Positions 1 to 6,753 of a DNA stretch of 6,771 nucleotides are shown here, one piece after another. The DNA comes from Deltaproteobacteria bacterium (GTDB lineage Bacteria; Desulfobacterota; Desulfobacteria; Desulfobacterales; JAUVVS01). Within the stretch, counting starts at the first letter, position 1, and the number at the start of each line of letters is the position of its first letter. Location: contig JAUVVS010000113.1 in NCBI GenBank assembly GCA_030604545.1, positions 1 to 6,771 on the forward strand, read 5' to 3'. Under the pieces are notes generated by a model. It saw only the letters and a program-made list of their open reading frames with translations. It searched no databases and was not told the origin of the DNA. Made by a program: the position numbers and the translations under genes.

Positions 1-423
1 AGAAATGCCTATAAATCCGCCAACTGTTCTCCTTCCGATATCGATCTTATTGAATGCCACGGTGCAGGAACACCCATTGGAGATGTCACTGAACTTCATA
101 GTTTAAGAAATCTTTGGGACAAATCCGAATGGTCTCACGGACAATGCGCCATCGGATCAGTCAAATCGATGATAGGCCACCTTTTAACAGGTGCCGGTGC
201 TGCCGGATTGATAAAGACCCTTCTTGCACTGAACAATAAAATCTTACCACCCTCTCTGAATTTTCACAGGGCGCCTAAAAAAAGCCCTCTTAATCACAGC
301 CCTTTTAGGGTTCAAACTGAACCGGAAGAATGGACCAGGAAAGAATCAAATACTCCTCTTCGTGCGGCAGTAAGTGCTTTTGGATTTGGAGGGATAAACG
401 GGCATCTGCTTTTAGAAGAATGG
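1..423 (+). other. Ketosynthase domain, C-terminal part (KS1)
   Basis: The catalytic His of the ECHGAGTPIGD motif is at 58-60, and the second His, in the KSMIGH motif, is at 178-180. The domain closes with the usual FGFGGINGH glycine-rich motif near 379-402. The half with the nucleophilic Cys lies before the window. All visible catalytic positions are intact, so this is the likely condensing KS, expected to pair with the following CLF domain. Confidence 0.93.
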
Positions 424-3400
424 GATTCTGAAAAAGCTTATAACTCAAAGTTCAAAATAAAAAGCTCAAAAAAAGAAGCCATAAGACATCAGCCATCAGC
501 TATCAACTCATCTATTGCTATTGTAGGTATGGAAACTTCTTTTGGCTCTATAAAGTCATTGAGGGATTTTCAGGAAACCATTTTCAATGGTAACTCAATA
601 ATCGGAAAAAGGCCGGAAGAGCGATGGAAAGGATGCGAAAATATTATAAACAAACATCTCGATGTTAAGCCTTTGAATGGCGGATTTATTAAAGACCTGT
701 CGGTTAATGTCGGAGAATTCCGTATACCTCCTAATGAGATTCCGGACATACTGCCACAACATCTATTAATGTTAAGAATATCTGCTAAGGCTCTTGATGA
801 CACCGGGCTTCTTCTTAAAAAAGATCGTCGACGCATGAGTGTTATCATCGGCATCGGCTTTGATTTTGAAGCGACCAATTTCCATCTACGATGGGATTTA
901 TATAATTTGGTTCCTGAGTGGAAGAAAAATTTTGACCTCGATCTTAATGCTGATGCAATGCCAGTCTGGCTTGAGTCCTTAAGAGATTCATGCGGGCCAC
1001 CCCTAACTTCCACACGAACTTTAGGCGCCCTAGGATCCGTCATCGCAAGCAGAATAGCAAAAGAATTTGGTTTCGGCGGCCCCAGCTTTGTTGTTTCTTG
1101 TGAAGAAGTGTCAGGTTTGAAGGCTCTTCAAATAGGAATAAGATCCCTGCAGCAAAATGAAACTGACGCTGTTCTTGTGGGGGCAATAGATTTTACCGGA
1201 GATGTCCGAACAGTCATAACAACAAACAAAATCAGACCTTTTACAAAAAGCCGAAAAATCCGTCCATTTGACAAATCAGCAAATGGAACCCTTCCGGGTG
1301 AAGGAGCTGTGGCGCTCGTTATAAAAAAACTCGACCGTGCAATAAAAGACGGAGACAGAATATACGCGATAATAAAAGGGATAGGGAGCTCAAGTGGTGG
1401 CGGAACAAGAAAAAATTCCGCCTCAAAAGAATCTTATATTCTTTCGTTGAAACGATCATTCATTGATGCAGACATTTCACCGTCTTCCATAAGTTTCATT
1501 GAAACACACGGCAGCGGAAATCCTTTAGAAGACAATATCGAATCGGAAGCTCTTCACGATTTTTTTACAGATCAAACCGATCCTAAAACGGAACCATGTG
1601 CCATAGGATCTGTTAAACCGAACATCGGGCATACCGGGGCTGCATCCGGCTTGGCATCTGTTGTTAAAACCAGCCTTTGCCTTTACCAGGAGATTATTCC
1701 TCCCCTGAAAAATTTTACTTTACCAGGAAATGATATCTGGGAAAAGAATACTTTTCACATACCTGCATATCCACAGTTCTGGCTGCGAAACAGAAAAGAT
1801 GGACCTCGCAGAGCATGCGCCTGCGCTATGACTGCCGATGGCAATTATTCTCATGTAATACTTGAAGAATTTGAATACTTTTCTTCCGGCCAATTACAGA
1901 GTCAGGTGCTTGAAAAAGTCAAACAAGAGAGGAAAAGGCCTTTGGGACTTCAGTGTTTCGGGCTTTTTGTCGTTGAAGGAAATAGCAAAAGCGACCTGAT
2001 GGAAGGCCTTGACAGCCTGTACAATCATGCAAAGCAGCATGCAGATGCGTATAAAAATATCGAAACGGCCGCCCGCACATGGTATTTGGACAACCGATTG
2101 GATCATCAAAAAAAGTATGCAATATCACTAACTGCAAGTGATATTTTACAACTTAAAGAAAGTGTAATTGAAGCTAAAAATGCAATTTCCTCTGACACAC
2201 CAAAGGAGATGACCGGTCAAGGCGGTATAAGTTATTCTCCTTTCCCTTTGGGCATTTCAGGTGAACTGGCATTTGTTTTTCCCGGTTCCGGCAACCATTA
2301 TATAGGGATGGGAAGAGAAACAGGTGTTGAGTGGCCTGAAATTCTGAGGGAAATGGACGCTGAGACATTACAGCTAAAGGCCCAGATGCTTCCGCGCTGT
2401 TATATTCCACAGAGAGTCTCATGGGAGCCGGGATGGAAAAAAGATGCACAGAAAAAAATCGCTTCTGATCCATTAAATATGATTTTTGGTCAGGTTGTTC
2501 ACGGCGGTGTTGTTGCTAACCTTGTAATGAATTGTAATATAAAGCCCTCTGCCGTGATCGGATACAGCCTGGGAGAATCTGCAGGACTTTTTGCTATGGG
2601 TGCATGGCCTGATCGCGGAAAGATGTTAAAAAGGATGCTTGATACCAATCTGTTTAGCACAGAGCTTGCAGGCCCTTGTAATGCAGCCCGTAAAGCATGG
2701 AATATACCACCTGATGAAGATGTAAATTGGTGCGTTGCAACTGTAAATCGTCCGGCCGATAAGGTGCAAAATGTTATCAGCAAACTCCCCTTTACAAGAC
2801 TTTTAATAGTTAATACACCAGACGAGTGCGTCATCGGCGGCAAGAAAGATCAAGTTAGCTCAGCAATTAAAATGCTTGGTTGTGAAGCAATTTTTATTGA
2901 AGGCGTCGTCACCGTCCATTGCGATGCGGCATCTCCTGTCGCCGATGCTTACAAAGAACTACACCTCTTCCCTACGACTCCGCCTGACGGGATCAGGTTC
3001 TACAGCTGTGCGTTGGGAGATTCTTATGTGCTCACATCTGAAAACGCCGCATCTTCTATCCTTAATCAAGCTATTTCCGGCTTTGATTTTAGCGCTACAA
3101 TAGAAAAGGCATATAAAGACGGCATACGTATCTTTCTCGAAATGGGACCTCATTCTTCCTGCACTAGAATGATCAACACAATTCTTGGCTCAAAGCCTCA
3201 TAGGGCTATCAGTGCAAGTGTTCAAGGCGGAGACGAATATATTTTATTTCTTAAATTTCTTGGCTCCTTGATCACAGAGCGGATATCTGTTGATCTTGAT
3301 AAAATTTATGGAGAGAATGCATATCACCCGGCAACAATTAAGCCAATTGTGGAAAAATCGGGAAAAAGGATAACGCTTTTACTTGGAGGAAAAGCACCCT

Positions 3401-6153
3401 CCCCTGCCCTGCCGGTTGCAACAGCAAATATCCTTTATTCAGAATTGCCGGTTACAATGGCAAAAAACATAAAGGCTACATCAGATGCGCATAAAAGCTT
3501 TCTCGATTTTTCAAATGAGTTAACCAAAGCTTATGCTAAAACATTTGATTTTCAAACTCAGCTGTTGGAATACGGAATGCAAAGGTCGGAAATTCGGTCT
3601 TTCAATTCCGAGCCTGCTTTTTCCCGTGACATGTGTATGGAATTTGCCGTTGGATCGGTTGCTAAAGTTTTTGGCCCGGAATTCGATATAGTCGATACAT
3701 ACAAAGTAAGGGTGCGTCTTCCGGATGAACCCCTCATGCTTGTGGACAGGATTATTTCTGTAGAAGGCAAAAAAGGTTCCACGGGCTCCGGTCGTGTGGT
3801 AACTGAACATGATGTCCTGCCCGGAGCCTGGTATCTGGATGGTGGGCGGGCGCCGGTGTGCATATCTGTTGAAGCGGGACAAGCGGACTTGTTCCTGTGT
3901 TCTTACTTGGGTATAGATCATGCCGTCAAGGGCGAAAGAGCATACAGGCTTCTGGATGCGGAGGTTCAATTTCATCGCGGGCTTCCGTGTCCGGGTGACG
4001 TGATCAGATATGAAATCGAGATTGAAAAATTTGTCCGCCAGGGTGACACGTACCTTTTCTTTTTCAGCTTCGAGGGCTTTATTGAGAATGATCACCTTAT
4101 AAGCATGACAAATGGATGTGCCGGATTTTTTACTGAAGAAGAAGTAATAAATTCAGGGGGGATTATCCCGACTGAAGATGATGCCGATCCGGTCAATGCC
4201 AAACAGATTTCAAAGAGTCGGAACTGGAAAAGTCTTATCCCTGTTGATATTGAAAGTTACGACGATAAAGCTTTGGATGCACTTAGATATGAAGACCTTG
4301 CAAAATGCTTTGGTGACCTTTTTGATGGAATCGAGCTTGCCAAATCGCTTAAATTGCCCGGCGGCCGGATGAAACTTATCGATCGGATTCTTCATCTTGA
4401 TCCAAAAGGGGGACAATACGGCTTGGGGCTGATCAAAGCCGAAGCAGATATCCATCCTGATGACTGGTTTTTAACCTGTCATTTCATGGACGACATGGTG
4501 ATGCCGGGAACTCTCATGTATGAGTGTTGTGCCCATACGCTCAGAGTATTTCTTCAGCGTCTGGGATGGGTAACAGAAAAAAAGGATATCTGCTACGAAC
4601 CGGTTAAGGGAGTTAAAAGCAAACTGAAATGCAGAGGACCTGTAACTCCTAATACTAGGCATGTTATCTATGAAGTTGAAATAAAGGAGCTGGGTTACAA
4701 TCCTGAACCTTATGCAATTGCAGATGCGCATATATTTGCCGATGGGCGTTATATAGTCTTATTTAAAGACATGTCCATAAAAATGACCGGTATAACCCGT
4801 GACGAGATTGAAGCTTTCTGGAAGGAAATAGAGGACGGGGATCAGAGATCAGAGATCAGAGGTCAGAGATCAGAGGTTATAGGACAGAGATCAGAGATCA
4901 AAGATCAGATGACGGAAGACAGAGGATGGAAGGCAGAGGTCAGAGGTCAGAGGTCAGAGATCAGAGATCAGAGGACGGAGGACAGAGGAAAGAGGACAGA
5001 GGAGCCGGCACTTTTTGGCCGTGATAAGCTTCTGGCGTTTGCTCTTGGCAAACCTTCCAAGGCCTTTGGAGATTTATATAAGGAGTTCGATGAAGATAGG
5101 TTTATAGCCAGGCTTCCGAGTCCGCCATATCTCTTCATGGACAGAATAACCCACATCGAACCTGAACAATGGGTCTTAAAACAAGGCGGGTGGATAGAGG
5201 CCGAGTACGATGTTACTTCAGACGCATGGTACTTTAGTTCAAACCGAACTCCTTTAATGCCTTTTTGCGTGCTTCTTGAAATCGCGCTTCAGCCATGCGG
5301 GTGGCTTGCCGCATATATGGGATCCGCTCTTAAAAGCAAAAAAGATCTCAGATTCAGAAATCTGGGTGGAAACGCGACTCTATTTCACGAGATCTTGCCG
5401 GAAGCAAAAACTTTGACCATGCGCACACGATTGACGCAAGTTTCTGAAGCAGCGGATATGATCATAGAACAATTCGACATACAGGTTTTACAAGCCGACG
5501 AAATGATTTATAAAGGTGACTTAACTTTTGGTTTCTTCTCAAAAGAGTCTCTGACCCAGCAGGTTGGCATACATGATGCGAAGCAAAACATATACAATCC
5601 TTCTTCCGATGAACTTAAAATTGCCAAATCATTCCAATTGAAGGATACACCTCCATTTTCACCTGATAAGGCTGATCCGCAATATATGGATTCAACACCT
5701 TCTCTGGCTATGCCGGCAAAGGCGCTTCGTATGATTGATATCATTGATATCTATATACCGGATGGAGGACCCTTTGGTCTCGGCTTTATTCGAGGGACAA
5801 AGAAGGTGGACCCAAGCGAGTGGTTCTTTAAAGCACATTTTTATCAGGACCCTGTTTGCCCGGGTTCGCTGGGAATAGAATCTTTCCTTCAGTTAATCAA
5901 GTTCATCGCATTTAATCGATGGGGGCATTTAGCGGATAGCTATAGATTTGGTCTTATTATAGGAAAACCACATAGTTGGACATACCGAGGTCAGATCACT
6001 CCTGAAAATACAAAGATTGAGGTTGAAGCTGTTGTAACTAGTCTTCACGATATGCCTGTTCCTTATATTATGGCAAATGGGTATTTGAAAGTTGATGGAC
6101 TTTATATTTATAAGATGGAAAATTTTGGCATTAAATTGGTTCCTATTAAGTAG
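1..6153 (+). CDS. PUFA-synthase-type polyketide/fatty acid synthase subunit, KS-CLF-AT-DH-DH (PfaC/Pfa3-like), 5' partial
   Basis: Frame 1 is open from the first base to TAG at 6151, giving 2050 visible residues; the true start lies upstream. The first Met (base 169) is internal, because conserved ketosynthase sequence precedes it and that Met belongs to the second KS histidine motif. Domains by residue counted from base 1: KS C-terminal part 1-141, CLF 171-627, AT 755-1080, DH1 double hotdog about 1236-1597, DH2 double hotdog about 1701-2045. Pfa synthases extend acyl chains iteratively in the cytoplasm, with DH domains that dehydrate (and possibly isomerise) 3-hydroxyacyl-ACP intermediates. 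KS-CLF-AT-DH-DH is the order I recall for myxobacterial Pfa3; gamma-proteobacterial PfaC lacks the AT. No ACP, KR, ER, signal peptide or membrane segment is visible, so partner subunits are required. Two interdomain linkers consist of 7-base-period repeats. Family is secure; the exact lipid product is unknown. Confidence 0.95.
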   Translation, partial: RNAYKSANCSPSDIDLIECHGAGTPIGDVTELHSLRNLWDKSEWSHGQCAIGSVKSMIGHLLTGAGAAGLIKTLLALNNKILPPSLNFHRAPKKSPLNHSPFRVQTEPEEWTRKESNTPLRAAVSAFGFGGINGHLLLEEWDSEKAYNSKFKIKSSKKEAIRHQPSAINSSIAIVGMETSFGSIKSLRDFQETIFNGNSIIGKRPEERWKGCENIINKHLDVKPLNGGFIKDLSVNVGEFRIPPNEIPDILPQHLLMLRISAKALDDTGLLLKKDRRRMSVIIGIGFDFEATNFHLRWDLYNLVPEWKKNFDLDLNADAMPVWLESLRDSCGPPLTSTRTLGALGSVIASRIAKEFGFGGPSFVVSCEEVSGLKALQIGIRSLQQNETDAVLVGAIDFTGDVRTVITTNKIRPFTKSRKIRPFDKSANGTLPGEGAVALVIKKLDRAIKDGDRIYAIIKGIGSSSGGGTRKNSASKESYILSLKRSFIDADISPSSISFIETHGSGNPLEDNIESEALHDFFTDQTDPKTEPCAIGSVKPNIGHTGAASGLASVVKTSLCLYQEIIPPLKNFTLPGNDIWEKNTFHIPAYPQFWLRNRKDGPRRACACAMTADGNYSHVILEEFEYFSSGQLQSQVLEKVKQERKRPLGLQCFGLFVVEGNSKSDLMEGLDSLYNHAKQHADAYKNIETAARTWYLDNRLDHQKKYAISLTASDILQLKESVIEAKNAISSDTPKEMTGQGGISYSPFPLGISGELAFVFPGSGNHYIGMGRETGVEWPEILREMDAETLQLKAQMLPRCYIPQRVSWEPGWKKDAQKKIASDPLNMIFGQVVHGGVVANLVMNCNIKPSAVIGYSLGESAGLFAMGAWPDRGKMLKRMLDTNLFSTELAGPCNAARKAWNIPPDEDVNWCVATVNRPADKVQNVISKLPFTRLLIVNTPDECVIGGKKDQVSSAIKMLGCEAIFIEGVVTVHCDAASPVADAYKELHLFPTTPPDGIRFYSCALGDSYVLTSENAASSILNQAISGFDFSATIEKAYKDGIRIFLEMGPHSSCTRMINTILGSKPHRAISASVQGGDEYILFLKFLGSLITERISVDLDKIYGENAYHPATIKPIVEKSGKRITLLLGGKAPSPALPVATANILYSELPVTMAKNIKATSDAHKSFLDFSNELTKAYAKTFDFQTQLLEYGMQRSEIRSFNSEPAFSRDMCMEFAVGSVAKVFGPEFDIVDTYKVRVRLPDEPLMLVDRIISVEGKKGSTGSGRVVTEHDVLPGAWYLDGGRAPVCISVEAGQADLFLCSYLGIDHAVKGERAYRLLDAEVQFHRGLPCPGDVIRYEIEIEKFVRQGDTYLFFFSFEGFIENDHLISMTNGCAGFFTEEEVINSGGIIPTEDDADPVNAKQISKSRNWKSLIPVDIESYDDKALDALRYEDLAKCFGDLFDGIELAKSLKLPGGRMKLIDRILHLDPKGGQYGLGLIKAEADIHPDDWFLTCHFMDDMVMPGTLMYECCAHTLRVFLQRLGWVTEKKDICYEPVKGVKSKLKCRGPVTPNTRHVIYEVEIKELGYNPEPYAIADAHIFADGRYIVLFKDMSIKMTGITRDEIEAFWKEIEDGDQRSEIRGQRSEVIGQRSEIKDQMTEDRGWKAEVRGQRSEIRDQRTEDRGKRTEEPALFGRDKLLAFALGKPSKAFGDLYKEFDEDRFIARLPSPPYLFMDRITHIEPEQWVLKQGGWIEAEYDVTSDAWYFSSNRTPLMPFCVLLEIALQPCGWLAAYMGSALKSKKDLRFRNLGGNATLFHEILPEAKTLTMRTRLTQVSEAADMIIEQFDIQVLQADEMIYKGDLTFGFFSKESLTQQVGIHDAKQNIYNPSSDELKIAKSFQLKDTPPFSPDKADPQYMDSTPSLAMPAKALRMIDIIDIYIPDGGPFGLGFIRGTKKVDPSEWFFKAHFYQDPVCPGSLGIESFLQLIKFIAFNRWGHLADSYRFGLIIGKPHSWTYRGQITPENTKIEVEAVVTSLHDMPVPYIMANGYLKVDGLYIYKMENFGIKLVPIK
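442..504 (+). repeat. In-frame 7-base-period tract in the KS-CLF linker
   Basis: Nine successive 7-base steps (63 bases, 21 codons) cover the linker between the first KS and the CLF. The first four units follow the pattern NNNTCAA with one variant, two middle units are degenerate, and the last three are AGNNATC-like (AGACATC, AGCCATC, AGCTATC). The phase is kept across all nine. The encoded stretch is Lys/Ser-rich and ends in a RHQPSAI segment. It looks like two heptamer families side by side used as a flexible linker. Confidence 0.6.
511..1881 (+). other. KS-like chain-length-factor domain (CLF), catalytic Cys replaced by Glu
   Basis: It starts with a typical KS N-terminus (IAIVGMETSFG at 514) and has the expected LPQHLLMLRISAKAL segment near 757. 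In the nucleophile region (GPSFVVSCEEVSG), ungapped alignment from the GPS triplet to FabF-type sequences puts Glu (1105-1107) where the catalytic Cys should be; the visible Cys (1099-1101) is two residues early. Both His positions remain (1507-1509 and 1630-1632), and the C-terminal GFGG motif is degraded to TADGNYSH. This is the pattern of a non-condensing KS partner, as in Pfa CLF domains. A decarboxylase-like role cannot be excluded. Confidence 0.88.
2263..3240 (+). other. Acyltransferase domain (AT, PfaB/Pfa3 type)
   Basis: The N-terminal FVFPGSGNHYIGMGR replaces the usual FPGQGSQ. The nucleophile motif GYSLGESAG has its Ser at 2566-2568. The probable catalytic His lies in VVTVHCDAA at 2917-2919, and the FLEMGPHSSCTRMI motif near 3136 corresponds to the FabD EVGP region. 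Ungapped alignment to E. coli FabD places Asp (2641-2643) at the Arg117 position that binds the malonyl carboxylate, so malonyl specificity is doubtful. It may load or unload an acyl chain (inference). Confidence 0.87.
3706..4791 (+). other. FabA-type dehydratase DH1 (double hotdog)
   Basis: The first hotdog half (about 3706-4135) carries LMLVDRI, EHDVLPGAWYLDGG and FHRGLPCPGDVIRYE, typical of the first PfaC dehydratase, without the FabA His. The second half (about 4351-4791) has MKLIDRI and the active-site segment CHFMDDMVMPGTLMYE. Its catalytic His is at 4480-4482, with Glu at 4522-4524 in the place of FabA Asp84. It probably dehydrates 3-hydroxyacyl-ACP during each elongation round. Confidence 0.9.
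4840..5003 (+). repeat. Heptanucleotide tandem array, (G[A/G]TCAGA)n, 23 units, inside the CDS
   Basis: From 4840 to 5000 the sequence divides into 23 contiguous 7-base units with no indel, plus a partial unit GGA. Consensus is G[A/G]TCAGA; about half of the units match it exactly and the others have one to three substitutions. Three units make seven codons, so the protein shows a heptapeptide repeat [D/G]-Q-R-[S/T]-E-[I/V/D]-[R/K], about eight copies, residues 1614-1667. It sits exactly in the DH1-DH2 linker. It is highly charged with Gly and few hydrophobics, so a disordered spacer is more likely than a coiled coil. Confidence 0.93.
5089..6135 (+). other. FabA-type dehydratase DH2 (double hotdog)
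   Basis: The first half (about 5089-5550) has YLFMDRI, SDAWYF and the MPFCVLLEIALQPCGWL segment usual in Pfa DH domains. The second half (about 5719-6135) has the FabA-like motif AHFYQDPVCPGSLGIE with its catalytic His at 5836-5838 and Glu at 5878-5880. Pfa systems with two DH domains are thought to use them at different chain lengths or for dehydration versus isomerisation; which role applies here cannot be read from the sequence. Confidence 0.9.
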
Positions 6154-6240
6154 TTTCTTATTGATAAATTTCGTGCATTTTGTGGCAAAAAATTTTAACC
6201 GGTATTGTGTCTCTATTTCGAACGATTGCAGATCGTTTGA

Positions 6241-6275
6241 ATTGAAGATTTAAGATTGAAGATTTAAGATTTAAG
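6241..6275. repeat. Heptamer tract ATTGAAG/ATTTAAG, 5 units
   Basis: Five perfect contiguous 7-base units alternate between ATTGAAG and ATTTAAG (order G, T, G, T, T at the variable base). The tract starts two bases after a weak hairpin and 87 bases after the synthase stop codon. Confidence 0.9.
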
Positions 6276-6301
6276 GAATTTTTCCATTTTTATTTAAAAC
6301 A

Positions 6302-6429
6302 GCGAAGCGAGCAGACTTCGCCATAGTGGCTACGACGGCTGAAAGCGACTTCCATAAATCGTCAATATTCAATCGTCAATATTCAATCGTCAATATTAAA
6401 TTGCAAGGGCGAAGCGAATTCCATAAATC
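6302..6429. repeat. Short direct repeats flanking the 14-mer tract, with a local hairpin
   Basis: GCGAAGCGA occurs at 6302-6310 and 6409-6417. A 16-base element reading GCGA, C or A, then TTCCATAAATC occurs at 6345-6360 and 6414-6429 (15 of 16 identical), on either side of the TCGTCAA tract. GCGAAG at 6302-6307 can pair with CTTCGC at 6316-6321 over an 8-base loop. The pattern suggests a duplicated or composite repeat element; no open reading frame or transposase is associated. Confidence 0.7.
6359..6400. repeat. 14-base tandem repeat TCGTCAATATTCAA, 3 copies
   Basis: Two exact copies and a third with one change (final half TATTAAA) run head to tail. Each 14-mer splits into two related 7-mers, TCGTCAA and TATTCAA, so the underlying period is again seven, with six units in all. 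Confidence 0.93.
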
Positions 6430-6457
6430 TAAAATCATCAATCTGCGATCTAAAATC
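6423..6457. repeat. Heptamer tract NNNNATC, 5 units
   Basis: Five contiguous 7-base units share a 3' ATC (ATAAATC, TAAAATC, ATCAATC, TGCGATC, TAAAATC). The tract ends 11 bases before the ATG of the oleA-like gene, occupying the place where promoter and ribosome-binding signals would be expected. Confidence 0.75.
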
Positions 6458-6468
6458 ACTGTTCGATT

Positions 6469-6753
6469 ATGCTTTACTCTAGAGTATACATAGATTCATT
6501 TGGTTATGAGCTTCCTCCGAATGTGGTAACGTCGGATGATCTTGAAAAACGTTTGGAACCGCTTTATGATAAGCTCCATTTTCAAAAGGGGCAACTGGAG
6601 GCAATAACCGGCATTCGAGAGCGCAGATTCTGGGATCCTGATTTTTCTATGCACGAGGGCGCAGTAAAAGCCGGGCAAAAGGCTATAGAGGCTTCCAGTA
6701 TTTCCCGTGAGTCAATAGGCATGCTAATTTATGGCGGCAGTTGCAGGCTCTAG
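6469..6753 (+). CDS. oleA: OleA-like/FabH-type 3-oxoacyl synthase III, N-terminal part, ending at an in-frame TAG (broken or 3' partial)
   Basis: The 94 residues align without gaps from the first Met to the N-terminus of Xanthomonas OleA as I remember it: MLYSRVYIDSFGYELP, then LEKRLEPLYDKL, then the hallmark TGIRERRFWD and IGMLIYGGSCR. OleA-type thiolase-fold enzymes condense two fatty acyl-CoAs head to head to a beta-ketoacid, the first step to long-chain ketones or olefins; related KAS III enzymes prime fatty acid synthesis. The catalytic Cys, expected about 120 residues in, lies past the window. Alignment fixes ATG 6469 as the start, although no Shine-Dalgarno sequence precedes it. TAG at 6751 falls on the residue that is Tyr in OleA, and the same frame then resumes a plausible P-A-N-A. 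The gene may be a pseudogene, or the last bases may be wrong. OleA versus generic KAS III is not certain from this fragment. Confidence 0.8.
   Translation: MLYSRVYIDSFGYELPPNVVTSDDLEKRLEPLYDKLHFQKGQLEAITGIRERRFWDPDFSMHEGAVKAGQKAIEASSISRESIGMLIYGGSCRL

Larger units (their letters stand above)
6154..6468. other. Intergenic spacer, repeat-rich, no convincing promoter or terminator
   Basis: These 315 bases between the synthase stop and the oleA-like start hold three 7-base-period tracts, a GC-richer block (6301-6347) with small direct and inverted repeats, and a short hairpin (6219-6226 with 6232-6239, 8 pairs including one G-U, 5-base loop) that is not followed by a T run. I see no good sigma-70 pair, no clear Rho-independent terminator and no RNA gene. 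No reading frame here looks like a gene. Confidence 0.7.

Noticed and set aside
169..171. ATG at 169 as the start of the large gene
   Set aside because: The same frame is open to base 1 and encodes conserved KS sequence (ECHGAGTPIGD) upstream; this Met is part of the KSMIGH motif, so the real start is outside the window.
3520..4095. 191-codon open frame on the minus strand, and a 157-codon one at 570-1043
   Set aside because: Both are antisense to well-conserved DH1 and CLF coding sequence, show no recognisable domain, and are expected by chance opposite a long gene.
4840..5003. Coiled-coil interpretation of the heptapeptide repeat
   Set aside because: Each heptad has at most one aliphatic residue and many carry Gly, so the a/d hydrophobic pattern is missing; the 7-residue period follows directly from the 7-base DNA period.
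6219..6295. Rho-independent terminator after the synthase gene
   Set aside because: The 8-pair hairpin at 6219-6239 is followed by AATTGAAG rather than a T run; the GGAA/TTCC pairing near 6275 has only four pairs, too weak even with T-rich sequence after it.
6401..6429. Sigma-70 promoter with TTGCAA as -35
   Set aside because: The -35 is acceptable, but the best -10 (CATAAA) has 4 of 6 matches at a 15-base spacing and lies in repeats; not supportable.
6359..6457. CRISPR array in the spacer
   Set aside because: The repeats are contiguous 7- or 14-mers with no unique spacers of constant length and no cas genes nearby.
6751..6753. TAG read as pyrrolysine or recoded
   Set aside because: Flanking residues are also off consensus, TAG is the normal stop of the upstream gene at 6151, and this enzyme family is not known to use pyrrolysine.
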